Shown in pieces: positions 24,481 through 36,319 of a stretch of DNA of 64,000 nucleotides. The notes under the pieces were generated by a model. It saw only the letters and a list, made by a program, of their open reading frames with translations. It did no database searches and was not told where the DNA came from. The translations under genes and the position numbers were made by a program. Numbering within the stretch: the stretch's first letter is position 1; each line of letters begins with the position of its first letter. Source of the DNA: Cochliopodium minus (taxonomy: Eukaryota; Discosea; Himatismenida; Cochliopodiidae); the NCBI GenBank assembly GCA_024220525.1, contig JAMYWO010000039.1, positions 152,702-216,701 of the forward strand. The letters run 5' to 3'.

Positions 24481-25617
24481 CAATTAGAGGATTATTCCTT
24501 GCCATAAAAAATTCTGGAGTATCTTTGAACATCCAAAAGATTTGTTTGTTGAATAATTTGCTCTCAATCATTTTTCTCTTTTTATCACTGGTAATTTCTT
24601 TCTGAACAAAATTTTCTTTTAAAAAAATTAAATACAAAAATTCAAAATTTTAGTTGGATCCATGGAGTTCACATTCTTACATGAGATATGAATTCATTTT
24701 TACCACAACAAGTAAAAACTTTTTTCTTTTTTTTAACAAAAAGAATATTTTAACCAAAACCAAAATAATCAATTTTTATTTGAAACAAGTTTTGAGTGTC
24801 CCTTCAATTATCATGTCACTTTCATTGATGTCTTTCTTTTTGAATGAAGTTTTGATACAAAGAAAAATGATGGTAAAATAAAAAAATAAGAAAAAACTAA
24901 AAGTTATTTTTTAAATGTTTTTATAAATTAAATAAATAGGAACCAAAATTAGATTATTTCAAGTATCCGTTTTTGGGTTTCTCTGTTGCACAATGGGCTG
25001 TCTATATTGCATTTGTTGTTACACTAAACGTGAAATTAGCTGTAATTACTTTTCTTTAAAATTTACTTTGGAAATTTGGAAAACTTAATACAAACCTTTA
25101 ATTTTTTCAAACAAATCCAAAAATCTCAGGCAGTTAAGTTGATAAGAGCAAACCTCATTTTGACACTCATATTTCTGTTTTCAATTTTTGTTTACTTTAC
25201 CATTGTGGGAGGAGTTATGATTAAAAAACTGATGAAATTTAAAAACAAAATGTTCAAAAAAGTTTTTCCACTTGTCATTTTTCAATCATTTGGCATTTTA
25301 GTCTTCATTGTTGCAGATTGCATTTTCATAGCAATTTATTATCTCGAAAAATTTAATCCGGACCTTTATTTGGGTAAAAAAAAAAAAAAGAATTTTTATT
25401 AAAATTGCTAATTTTTTTCATTTTCTAACAAGCTTGTTGGACCAGTTATTGGATCGCTGCAAATATTATTGTGTTTGCCCAAGTTTTAACATTCAGAAAA
25501 CCAAAGATTTCTTCAAGTACCAAAGACAAACAATTTGAAAACCTTGAAATCCCTGGAAAGATGAGCTCTGCTCTAAACACTGGTGGAAAAATAAACTCTA
25601 GTGGGAGTGGGATATAA
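24481..25617 (+). CDS. PA-7TM receptor-like protein, copy 1 (5' truncated)
   Basis: The copy starts inside the first transmembrane exon ('IRGLFLAIKNSGVSLNIQKI') just after the single N, so signal peptide and PA domain are missing. The rest is intact: 'LDPWSSH' loop, 'SFFLNEVLIQRKMM', the 'MKFKNKMFKKVFPLVIFQS' loop, TM7 'IAANIIVFAQVLTFRKPK' and a Ser/Gly-rich tail ending in TAA at 25615-25617. It is closest to copy 3 among the neighbours. Truncation is probably an assembly artefact. Confidence 0.75.
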
Positions 25618-25754
25618 TTTTTTTGGGTTAAATTCTCTTTTTTCTTTTTTCCCATTTTTCAAATTATAAATCCTTGTATTTTAATTTCTTCTCAACAAAT
25701 GTATTTAATTTTCATTAAAATAAAATCAATATTTAACTTTTTCTTTTCTTTTAA

Positions 25755-26100
25755 TGATCATACTTTTGTTTGGATTTTGTGATGGATCAAATCAAACAAA
25801 TGTACTTTATAAGTCAATAAGATTTATCAACTCACCAAAATCTCCACCTTTACAAAAAATTGAATTATGTAAAACATTATTTTCAATTTTTCAAATTTTT
25901 GTTTATTGTGGGAGGTTAGGATTAAAAAGGTTGATGAAATTCAAAAAAAAGTTTTTAAAAAAGTTTTTCCACTCACAATTTTTTCCAGACATACAGCATT
26001 CTGTGAATCTTAATTGCAGATTCCTTTGTCATTTCTATTTACTTTCATGAAAAATTTAATCCATACTTTTAAAGAAAACCAATCCATTACAAAAAAATCT
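25755..26100 (+). pseudogene. PA-7TM relic, copy 2
   Basis: The sequence opens with the family's N-terminal region ('FGFCDGSNQTNVLY', 'FINSPK') and then jumps to the TM5-TM6 loop ('LMKFKKKFLKKFFH', 'FFPDIQ') with broken frames. The PA domain and TM1-TM4 are deleted. It lies between copies 1 and 3. Confidence 0.7.
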
Positions 26101-26289
26101 GAAAAAACTTGTGAACTTTTCCCTATTATCAATTCAAGAAATGTTGGTTTAATATTTTTTATTTAGAAAACAATTTTTTAATTTTTCCAGTACAATTTTG
26201 TCAGTATATATTCATTTTTGAAACTTTGATTTATTTTTTGATATTAAAATAAAATAGATTGCTTTTGATTTTTTTTATTTGTTTCTTGC

Positions 26290-28443
26290 ATGAAGTTTCT
26301 TTTCAATGTTGTTTCAATCTTCCTTATCTTATTTATGATTGAAAATTGTTATGGATCATGGTTGAGGAATGCAAATCAAACAAATGTTCTTTATATGAGA
26401 ACACTAAGATATAGAAAATCAGTCAAAGTTGTTAATTTCACATCCATCCTCTTCCCAATCTCAACTGATACAAATAAATTGAATACATGCAAGCCATATC
26501 TTCCTCCAACTGTAATACCAGGCTCTGTAATTTTCGGTATAGCATATGGTAAAAAATATATTTGTTGAAAAGTATCCATTCAGAGTATAAAAAATATATA
26601 TAGTTGACATATTTATTATTATATTCCTATTTCCGTTATAATAAATTTTTTTTTTTTTTTAAAAANNNNNNNNNNNNNNNNNNNNNNNNNNNNNNNNNNN
26701 NNNNNNNNNNNNNNNNNNNNNNNNNNNNNNNNNNNNNNNNNNNNNNNNNNNNNNNNNNNNNNNNNAAAAAATATATATAGTTGACATATTTATTATTATA
26801 TTCCTATTTCCGTTATAATAAATTTTTTTTTTTTTTTAAAAAAGGAGGTTGTAATTTTGAGACCCATGCACTACTTGCACAGAATTTGAATGCATCTGCT
26901 GTTATATTGGTCAGTGCATCACCAGACATAAATTCTCTTATTGATGAAGGAGGCAAGAAAATATACTCTTTTTTAAAATAATCAAAATAGGAACTTTCCC
27001 ATTTTGATTATAATTTATCACAATCCCATTTCATTTGACTTATTTTCGAATTAGATTTCTCAAAAGTGAAAATACCACTTTTCTTGATTGATTCAGCAAC
27101 AGCAAAAGAAATGTCAAGAATATTTATCATCAATTATCTCAAACAACTTCCAACCTATATCTTTATTGAAGGTATATTCTTTCTTCATTTCCAATTTTTT
27201 ATTTATTCACTGAAAAAATGAAATTAGAAAATGAGAATACTTTTCATAAAAGAACAAATAATGGAGGATGGATCTTTTTTCAAGTCATAATGATGTTAAC
27301 ACTATCAGTATCGTAAGTTTTTCTTTACTTTTTGAATATTATTGAAAATATTCTTTCAAAGTTTTTTGATTGCCTTGAGAGGATTATTTCTTGCATTCAA
27401 AAATTCAGAAACAATATTTAATATTCCAAAAATTTGTTTATCGAATAATTTGCTCTCCATTATTCTTCTTTTTTTGTCATTAGTAAATCTTCTCTTTTAA
27501 AGTTTTTTAAATAAATCAAAAAATACATAAATTTTTTTTTTCAGTTGGATCCTTGGGGTTCTCACTCATATTTAAACAACAACTTTATCTTTACGACAAC
27601 TCGTAAAAACTATTACCCTTTTTTTTTTTAAACACTCACAATCCATTTTAAAATTCTAAAAAAAGTTTTGAGTGTTCCTTCAATGATAATGTCACTTTCA
27701 TTGATGTCTTTCTTTTTGAATGAAGTATTGATTCAAAAAAAAATGATGGTAAAAAGAATAAAGAAATAAGTACATAAATGGAAATCTCACAAAAATAAAA
27801 CTTAGGAACCAAAGTTGGATTACTTTAAATATCCATTTTTGATTGTTTGTGTTGCGCAATGGGCTATTTACATAACATTCGTTGTCACAATAAACCTCAA
27901 TAGATCAGTAAAAAAAAATTTCTTTTCCACTTTTTTTGTTTGTTTTTGACTTTAAATAAAATGATCAGGTTATAAATTTAGTTCGAGCAGGACCAATTTT
28001 TTCACTCATATTTTTGTTTTCTATTTTTGTGTATTTTACGGTTGTGGGAGTGTTGATGATAAAAAGGCTGTTGAGATTCAAAAACAAAATGATGAGAAAA
28101 GTTCTTCCTCTCGTCATTTTTCAATCATTTGGAATCTTATTATTCATAGCTGTAGATTCAATGATTGTTTCCATTTATTACCTCGAAGTATTTAATCCAG
28201 ATCTCTTTTTGGGTAACATAAATAAATATTATAATGATTTTTTATTAAAGCTTATTTTTTGTGATTGATTTACAAAAAGGATGCTGGATTGTTTATTGGA
28301 TCGCTGCAAATATTATCGTTTTAGCTCAAGTTTTAACATTTAGAAGACCCAAGTTATCTGCTTCCAGTACCAAAGACAAACCTTTTGAAAATCTTGATAA
28401 ATCTGCAAAAAATTCAAACACAGGAAATCAAAGTGGAATTTAG
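26290..28443 (+). CDS. PA-7TM receptor-like protein, copy 3
   Basis: Start ATG at 26290 opens a signal peptide ('FNVVSIFLILFMIENCYG'). The extracellular part includes 'NQTNVLYMRTLRY' and 'FTSILFPISTDTNKL', then a PA-domain core 'PGSVIFGIAYG', 'CNFETHALLAQNLNASAVIL' and 'VKIPLFLID'. Seven hydrophobic segments follow, beginning with 'NGGWIFFQVIMMLTLSV' and ending with 'VYWIAANIIVLAQVLTF'. The first intron (26549-26844) contains the 100-N gap; the second (26953-27054) has a GC donor. Later introns are GT-AG and in phase. The cytoplasmic tail is short and Ser/Lys-rich. Function is unknown; a PA domain ahead of seven helices suggests a receptor-like surface or endosomal protein. Confidence 0.75.
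26666..26765. other. 100-N scaffold gap with duplicated flanks
   Basis: Exactly 100 Ns. The ~78 bases before the gap (from about 26588) recur almost identically after it (26766 to about 26844), differing mainly in T/A-run length. The two contig ends therefore appear to overlap. Confidence 0.9.
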
Positions 28444-28634
28444 TGGACTTTTTTTATCACTATAAAAACTATTTTTGTGTATAATTTTACTTTTCATAAA
28501 TGAGAATTTTTCAATTTGTTTTATTTCTTTGATTTGATTCAATATATAATCTTGTTTGCTTCCCAAATTTCTTACGTTTGTTTTTTCTTATATAAAATTT
28601 AATATAAAATTAAAAAAAAAAATTTGAAAAAAGT

Positions 28635-29326
28635 ATGAGAAGCACAAAAGTAAATATTCAACACTTTATCTTTTTCATTTCTTTTATTTTTTCATTCTTA
28701 GTTCTACTGTTTGTTTTTGATTTTGTTTATTTCAATTCAAGGATATCTTTTCCAAACAATTGTCATCCAAAATTGCACCTTTTTGCAAAATAATTTGGCA
28801 CTCAATAATAATACTGTTATTTTTGTTATTTCAGGTACAGAAGTACCTACAAATTTAACTGCAACAGGGTTTGATTGCATTGGCCTTTTCAACACTGTTT
28901 CTTCTACTTATTCAAACACAACTTGGGGAAATGACAGATTAAGAATAGAAGCAAATTTTGCAGTTGGAGCACCCAATTGTCCCACCACTATTCCCCCTTC
29001 TACTATAATTCCTTCCACTATTTTTCCTTCTACCATATTCCCTTCTACTATAACCCCTTCTAATTTTATTCCTTCCACCATCACTCCTTCTACGCTTCAA
29101 CCAAGCACTACCGTTCCCTCTACTACTTCTCAAAATACCCATAACCCCACTTTTAATCCAACTTCAAATCCTACGAGCATTCCTACTACCAGACCTTCGT
29201 AAAAAATTTTATTTTTTATTTTTTATTTTTATTTATTCCTTTTTTTTCTTTCTTCATAGATCTTCGTCTTTTTTAACTTTTTCTTTGACTATTTTTTTAT
29301 ATGTCATCCTTTTTGAATTTTTTTAA
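28635..29326 (+). CDS. Mucin-like Thr/Ser/Pro-rich surface protein
   Basis: Exons 28635-28649, 28702-29198 and 29260-29326. The first exon (ATG plus four codons, then GTAAAT) joins in phase to a hydrophobic stretch 'FYCLFLILFISIQGYLF', completing a signal peptide. The ectodomain has several N-x-S/T sites and Cys residues, then a repetitive region of 'PSTI'/'PSTT' units (about residues 100-165) suited to O-glycosylation. The third exon converts the apparent stop after 'TTRPS' into a hydrophobic C-terminus ('FLTFSLTIFLYVILFEFF'), like a GPI-attachment signal or a membrane anchor. It is unrelated to the PA-7TM genes on both sides. Confidence 0.65.
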
Positions 29327-29613
29327 TTTTTCACTTTTTGAAAATTCAAATTTTTCATCAATTTATTCGTCAATAAAGATTACATCAAATAAAAGTAACT
29401 TTGAATGAGTTTCAATCAAAGAGTGAAAAAATATATTTTTTTTTTGATAAATCATTTCGGAATTACTTTAAAAATATAATTAATCAAAGAGGTTATTAAT
29501 AACTCATTTCCTCTGTAAAAAAGGATTATTTTGAAAGAGGAAATTATTTTTTTAAATATTTAATATTATAATTCAATATAAAACCTTCCTCTCCCTCAAA
29601 AAAAAAAAAAAAA

Positions 29614-31128
29614 ATGAAATCAAATGCGAATTTTGGGTACTATTACTTTTTCAGATCTTTGTGATTGGAATATGTAATGGATCTTGGATTATCAATCAAA
29701 ATGGTACAAATGTATACATGAGAACTCTAAGATACATTTATTCTCCGAAAAGAGATAATTTCACATCTATACTCTTCCCTATCTCCACTGATACCAAAAA
29801 ATTGGATACTTGCAAATCATATTTACCTCCAACTATAATTCATAGCTCTGTGATTTTTAGGGTTTCATACGGTTTGGATTTTTTTGTATCATTAAAATCT
29901 ATAAATTTATTTTCCATAAATAAGTTGTTTTATTATTTTTCAAAGATAATATTTACATTTTCACCATTCAATCTTGAAAACCTTTATAAACTTTTTTTTT
30001 CTTTAACAAAAATCTGGGGCTTGTTTCTTAACTTTAAATTCACAGGAATTTCTTTGACAATCCAAAAAATCTGTTTGGCAAGCAATATTGTTTCTATAGT
30101 TTTTGTTTTTTCAGCTCTTTTAGATCCATGGGGATCACATAGATACACAAACTATGGTATTCTTTTTTTTTTTCCAAATTTTTTTTTAAATTTTTAAATT
30201 TCTTTTTTTTTCAAAAGCATTTGTTTTTACCACAACTTGTAATCAATTTTTTTTTTGTAAAGTTGATTAAAATATCATCTCTATTTTATAGTACTTCAAG
30301 TTCCATGTATTTTGGTTTCTCTTTCACTGATCTCTTTTTTCTTGAATGAGGTATTGATTCAAAAAAAGATGATGGTAAATAAAACAATTTTCAATTAAAA
30401 AAATAAATATTTCAAATTGTTTTCTTCATTAGGAATTAAAGTTAGATTACTTCAAATATCCTTTCTTATTTATGTCTCTCTCAATTTGGGCTATTTACTT
30501 ATCTTACAATTATGGTAGATTTGAGGAGTAAAAAAAAATTTTTAATTTAATGGAATTTAATTATTTTAATTTTAATATTTAATTTATTTTTATTATATTT
30601 TTAGGTAATTAAATTGGTGAGAGCAACAGGAATAATAACTTTGATTTATTTAGTCTTGTTTTTGATTTACATTTTGACTGTTGGATTTAACATGGTGAGG
30701 AGGCTGAACAAATTCAAAAACAAAATGAACAACAAAGTTCTTCCTTTGGTGATCCTCTAATCTTTCGGAACAATATTGTTAATAATAGTAGCTATATTCA
30801 TAATTCAATATTTCGAAGCAACTTTTCCTCCACATATGTTTTTTGGTTAATTTTTTTTGTTCTTTTTTCATTCTTTTTATAACTTTTTTATTCTTTTTTT
30901 TAAAACTTCATAGCTTGTTGGATTCTATTTTGGATTGATGCTGTCATTATCATTTCTACTCAAGTCTTTACTTTTCGAAATCCAAAAATAAACTCCACCA
31001 AATCAAACTCCAAAGAGAGCAAAACTTTACCAAAAGATAACATTCAAGTAAAATTTGACAACGCAAAAGTGGGTTCAACAAATTTGTTGGATATTGAATC
31101 CCAAAATGGTAGTAAAAATTCTTTTTGA
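29614..31128 (+). pseudogene. PA-7TM pseudogene, copy 4
   Basis: Recognisable family segments in order: 'FVIGICNGSW', 'YIYSPKRDNFTSILFPISTD', then directly 'GLFLNFKFTGISLTIQKICL', 'LDPWGSHRYTNY', 'SFFLNEVLIQKKMM', 'FKNKMNNKVLPLVIL' and the tail. Lesions: the ATG at 29614 is out of frame with the signal peptide; the second half of the PA domain and most of TM1 are deleted; a one-base frameshift lies near 30510 in TM4; and a TAA replaces Gln in the TM6 motif 'LVILQS' near 30760. With this many defects it is not a functional gene. Confidence 0.8.
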
Positions 31129-31480
31129 TTAAAAACAATGTAGTTGTAAAATTATAAGTTAGAAATTTTGATACCTTATCAAGTTTAAATTAATAGAAAT
31201 TTCAATGAAAAATCTACCTTGCATTTTGTTGGAGGGAAATTGATTTTTATGAATATCAAATATTATTCGGATCATTTTTTTAAAACCTTATCACCTTTTT
31301 GTATCTAATTTGAATAAATAGAAATGTTCTATTTTTTTGATATATTTATATATATTTATTGATAAAAGAGGAAAATAAATTATTTTATTATTTATAAAAT
31401 TAATTTAATTGGAGAAGTGCGGTATTCAAGAAATAAATGATCTAAAATTAAAAAAATTTGTTTTCAAATTTAAAAGGAGA
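31129..31480. other. Intergenic spacer, no gene seen
   Basis: About 350 bp between PA-7TM copies 4 and 5. The frame of copy 5 extends upstream to a TTG at 31409, but the first ATG that opens the signal peptide is at 31481. Nothing else is recognised. Confidence 0.55.
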
Positions 31481-33528
31481 ATGAAGATTATCTTCTTGAT
31501 TTTGTTGTTTTTAATCGGAATTTGTTATGCATCTTGGATTGTGGACAGAAATGGAACACAACTAGTTTATTTGAGAACAGTGAGATACATCTACTCAACC
31601 AAGAAAGATAATTTTACCTCTATCATCCTTCCCATCTCTACTGATACAAAAAAACTCGATACATGCAAATCATATATGCCTCCACCAACAGTGCCAGGTG
31701 CTATAATATTTGGTGTTGCTTATGGTAAGATTCTAATTATTTGATTCAGTTAATAAATAGATTTATAAAACGTAATTTGAAATTGGAGAATTCCGAATAT
31801 AATATTATATATTTTTAAATTTTTTCAATGAATTGATAAAGGTGATTGTCAATTATCAAAACATGCAGAATTGGCTCAATCAATGAATGCGTAATCTTTA
31901 ACATTTCATATCAATTTTTGGTTAATGAAATTGATTTTTTTAGTTCTGCAGCATTTTTTGTTACTTTAAGTATAGATGCAATAGCATTGTTACGAGATGG
32001 TGGTAAATAATTAATAAGTGTTTTTATTATTTCATCTCACGTTTAAATACCCGCAAATCGTGAAAAAAAATTAATTTTAATCTCCTTACAGATTTTAAGA
32101 ATGTGAAAATACCTGTTTTTCTTATTGATAGGAGCTCAATTGTAAAAATGGGAAAAATATTTGCAGAGAATTATAAAAATAAACTTCCCACTTACGTTTA
32201 TCTCAAAGAAGATGAAAACACCTTTGAATTAAAAACAGATAATGGAGGATGGATCTTTTTTCAAGTCGTTTTGTTGAGTATTTTGTTCATTTCGTAAGTT
32301 TATCTTTTTTAAAAAAACTTTCATTCTTTTTCTTTTTAAATCCATTTTCAAATTAAACCTTTTTTATTTTCAGATTTTTAATGGCAATAAGGGGACTGTT
32401 TCTCAATTTCAGACATACTGGTGCATCACTAACGATTCAAAAAATTTGTTTGGCGAACAACATGATTTCAATTGCTTTCCTTTTTGGCACTCTTTTAGAT
32501 CCATGGGGTTCGCATAAATTCACAAATTATGGTTTCATTTTCTCTTTTCTTTTCATAAAAACTTATTTTACTTAAATTTAGCATTCGTTTTTACAACTTT
32601 GAGTAAGAACTTTTTTTTGTTAAATTTTAAATTATTTATCAAATATTTATTTATTAAATAGTTCTTTCAATCCCTTGTATTCTGATTTCTCTTTCATTGG
32701 TATCTTTTTTCTTGAATGAAGTGATGATTCAAAAAAAGATGATGGTAAAAAACTTGTTTCAATTTTTTTTTTTCAAAAATTATGATTGTTTTGTTTTGTT
32801 AATAGGAACCAAAATTGGACTTCTTTAAATACCCTTTCTTTATTTCATCATTTATTTTATGGGCAATCTATCTATCATTCGCAATAGTGGTAGACCTTAG
32901 AAGAGCTGTAAAAAAATTAAAATTTTAAAAATAAACCCCTCACCTCATTTTCTCTTTATTTAATATTATATAGGTCATTTCGTTGATTAGATCTGCAGGA
33001 ATAATAACATTGGTGTACTTGGCTTTTTGTTTGATTTATTTTGGGTTTGTTTCTGTCACTATGATCATGAGATTATCCAAATTCAAAAACAAAATGATCA
33101 CAAGAATTTTCCCACTAGTAATCCTTCAATCATTGGGAACAATCTTGTTAACTGTTGTCGTCACCCTCTTCACAATACAATATTTTCTGGCAACATCTTA
33201 CGCAAGACTTTTTATGGGTAATAAAAAGATTTTTTTTTTGTTTACATTTTTTGTTTAAATTAATTTATTTTAAAAAGGATGCTGGTCAATTTATTACATC
33301 TCAGGTACATTTATCTTACATAAAAAAATTACTAATATTTGAACTTTTATTATTCTAGCTACCACGATCATAGCAGCCCAAGTTTTTACATTTAGAAATC
33401 CAAAAATCAGTACTAGCAAATCGGGATCTAAAGATAGTAAAAATACAAGAGACAAAGTTAATATGCTTGATAACGCAACTGATTTGCATTCTGATTCTTT
33501 ACGTCAAAGCAAAAATTCTAACATTTGA
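31481..33528 (+). CDS. PA-7TM receptor-like protein, copy 5
   Basis: Signal peptide 'MKIIFLILLFLIGICYA', then 'SWIVDRNGTQLVYLRTVRY' and the PA core 'PGAIIFGVAYG', 'LSKHAELAQSMNA', 'AAFFVTLSIDAIALLRDG' and 'VKIPVFLIDRSSIVKMGKIF'. The transmembrane part reads 'NGGWIFFQVVLLSILFIS', 'IQKICLANNMISIAFLFG', 'PCILISLSLVSFFLNEV', 'FFISSFILWAIYLSFAIVV', 'IITLVYLAFCLIYFGFVSV', 'FPLVILQSLGTILLTVVVTL' and a seventh around 'ATTIIAAQVFTF'. The layout in TM2-TM3 ('LDPWGSH' then 'FFLNEV') reminds me of THH1/TOM1/TOM3-GPR137-type membrane proteins, but this is a judgement by eye. Introns interrupt the PA domain after 'MNA' and at 'DG/DF'. Copy 6 is a near-identical duplicate. Confidence 0.8.
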
Positions 33529-34068
33529 TTCGTGAAAAGTATTTGTACATTAAAAATAAACTTTTTATGAGAAATATAAATTTATAAAAAAAATAATTTT
33601 AAATTTACTAAATTTCAAAAAAAAAAAAATGGGCATTACTATCAGTCTTTATTGAAGTTTTTCGATTGCTAAATGGAAATCAATGCAATGAAAATTGAAA
33701 TTTAATACTAAAATTCAATGATTTAATTAGGTAATAATTTTTCATCTTTCCCTTATATCTGATAGTTCTACACATTTCATGAAAATATTCTGTTCTTTAT
33801 TTTAAAATCTCATTAATTTTTGAAGATCCTCAATTTTTTAACTTTAAAATCCAACCCATTAAAATTGTAATTTATTTTTAATTTTGGCAAAGTTCTGATT
33901 CAAAACTTGCCAACTTTTTTATGTACAATCTCTCTTTATCTTTTTATAAATGAGGAGGAGATTAATATAAATAATAAATAATAATAATTATAATTAATTA
34001 ATCACGAAGCAATATTCAAGAAAAACAAAATTAATTTAATTAAAAAAATTTGTTTTAAATTTTTTTTA
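33529..34068. other. Intergenic spacer, no gene seen
   Basis: About 540 bp between near-identical copies 5 and 6. Only the part next to copy 5's stop resembles the sequence after copy 6's stop. No ORF or RNA gene is seen. Confidence 0.55.
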
Positions 34069-36111
34069 ATGAAGTCGATTTTCTTGATTTTGATGTTTTT
34101 ACTTGGAATATGTTATGCATCTTGGATAGTGGATAGAAATGGAACACATCTAGTTTATTTGAGAACAGTGAGATACATCTACTCAACCAAGAAAGATAAT
34201 TTTACCTCTATCATCCTTCCCATCTCTACTGATACAAAAAAACTCGATACATGCAAATCATATATGCCTCCACCAACAGTGCCAGGTGCTATAATATTTG
34301 GTTCTGCATATGGTAAGATTCTTTTAAATTTAATTCAGTTAATAAATACATTTATATCTTCAGATATATAATAATTTATCTTTGGCAATTCCGATAGAAG
34401 AAATAATTTTCATCTTTTCAATGAATTACAGAATTTTTTTTAAAAGGTGATTGTGAATTATCAAAACATGCAGAATTAGCTCAATCAATGAATGCGTAAT
34501 CTAAACTATTTCCATTTTTGGTTAATGTAATTGATTTTTTTTAGTTCTGCAGCATTTTTTGTTACATTAAGTATAGATGCTATTTCACTTTTAAGAGATG
34601 GTGGTAAATATTTGTTCAATATTTAAATATTATTAACCCACAATATGATAAATTAAATTCTCTCATTTTTTTTTCCCAAAGATTTTAAGAATGTGAAAAT
34701 ACCTGTTTTTCTTATTGATAGGAGCACAATTGTAAAAATGGGAAAAATATTTGCAGAGAATTATAAAAATAAACTTCCCACTTACGTTTATCTCAAAGAA
34801 GATGAAAACACCTTTGAATTAAAAACAGATAATGGAGGATGGATCTTTTTTCAAGTCGTTTTGTTGAGTATTTTGTTCATTTCGTAAGTTTATCTTTTTT
34901 AAAAAAACTTTCATTCTTTTTCTTTTTAAATCCATTTTTAAATTAAACCTTTTTTATTTTCAGATTTTTGATGGCAATAAGGGGACTGTTTCTCAATTTC
35001 AGACATACTGGTGCATCGCTAACAATTCAAAAAATTTGTTTGGCTAATAACATGATTTCAATTGTTTTCCTTTTTTGCACTCTTTTAGATCCATGGGGTT
35101 CACATAAATTCACAAACTATGGTCTCATTTTTCTCTTTTCTTTCTTACCATAATTTTTTATTTTACTTAAATTTAGCATTCGTATTTACAACTTTGAGTA
35201 AGAATTTTTTTTTGTTAAATATTAAATTATTTATCAAATATTTATTAACTAAATAGCTCTTTCAATCCCTTGTATTCTGATTTCTCTTTCATTGGTATCT
35301 TTTTTCTTAAATGAAGTGATGATTCAAAAAAAGATGATGGTAAAAAACTTGTTTCAATTTTATTCAAAAATTATGATTGTTTTGTTTTGTTAATAGGAAC
35401 CAAAATTGGACTTCTTTAAATACCCTTTCTTTATTTTGTCGTTTATTTTGTGGGCAATCTATCTATCATTTGCAATAGTGGTAGACCTTAGAAGAGCTGT
35501 AAAAAAATTTTAATATTTAAAATAAATAACCCCATCACCTCATTTTCTCTTAAAAAGGTTATAGAATTGGTAAGAACTGCGGGAATAATTAGTTGTGTCT
35601 ATATATTTTTTTGCTTGATTTATTTTGGGTTTGTGTCTGTCACTATGATCATAAGATTATCCAAATTCAAAAACAAAATGATAAAAAGAATTTTGCCACT
35701 TGCGATCCTTCAATCATTTGGAACAATGTTGTTGAGTGTTGTAGTTGTTCTTTTTACAGTTCAATACTTTCTGGCAACATCTTACGCAAGACTTTTTATG
35801 GGTAATAAAAAAATTCTTTTATGTTTACATTTTTTGTTTAAATAATTTATTTTAAAAAGGATGCTGGATTATTTATTACATTGCAGGTACATTTATCTTA
35901 CATAAAAAAATTAAAAAATTATTGATATTCTTTTATATTAGGGACAACTATCATAGCAGCCCAAGTTTTCACTTTTAAAGATCCAAAAATCAGTACTACC
36001 AAATCAGGATCCAAAGAAAGTAAAAATACAAGAGACAAAGTTAATATGCTTGATAACGCAACTGAGTTGCATTCTGATTCTTTACGTCAAAGCAAAAATT
36101 CTAACATTTGA
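34069..36111 (+). CDS. PA-7TM receptor-like protein, copy 6
   Basis: Same organisation as copy 5: signal peptide 'MKSIFLILMFLLGICYA', PA domain, seven helices, and a tail ending 'SLRQSKNSNI'. Exons and several introns are nearly identical to copy 5, including the intron after 'SILFIS', which differs by about one base. Differences cluster in the signal peptide, in TM5-TM6 ('CVYIFFCLIYFGFV', 'LPLAILQSFGTMLLSVVVVL') and in some introns. This fits a recent tandem duplication or gene conversion. Confidence 0.8.
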
Positions 36112-36319
36112 TTCCTGAAAAGTATTTGTACATTAAAAATAAACCTCATAAAAGAATTAAAATTTTTTTAATCAAAAAAAAAATTTGAAGGATAACTTTA
36201 AAATTTTTAATTCAGTTAAACCAAAATTCAATCTAAAAAAATATCTTTCAAATTCGAATTTAAAAAAAAAAAAAAAAAAATAAGAAAAAATCCAATTAAA
36301 AGGAAAACATAAAATTGAA

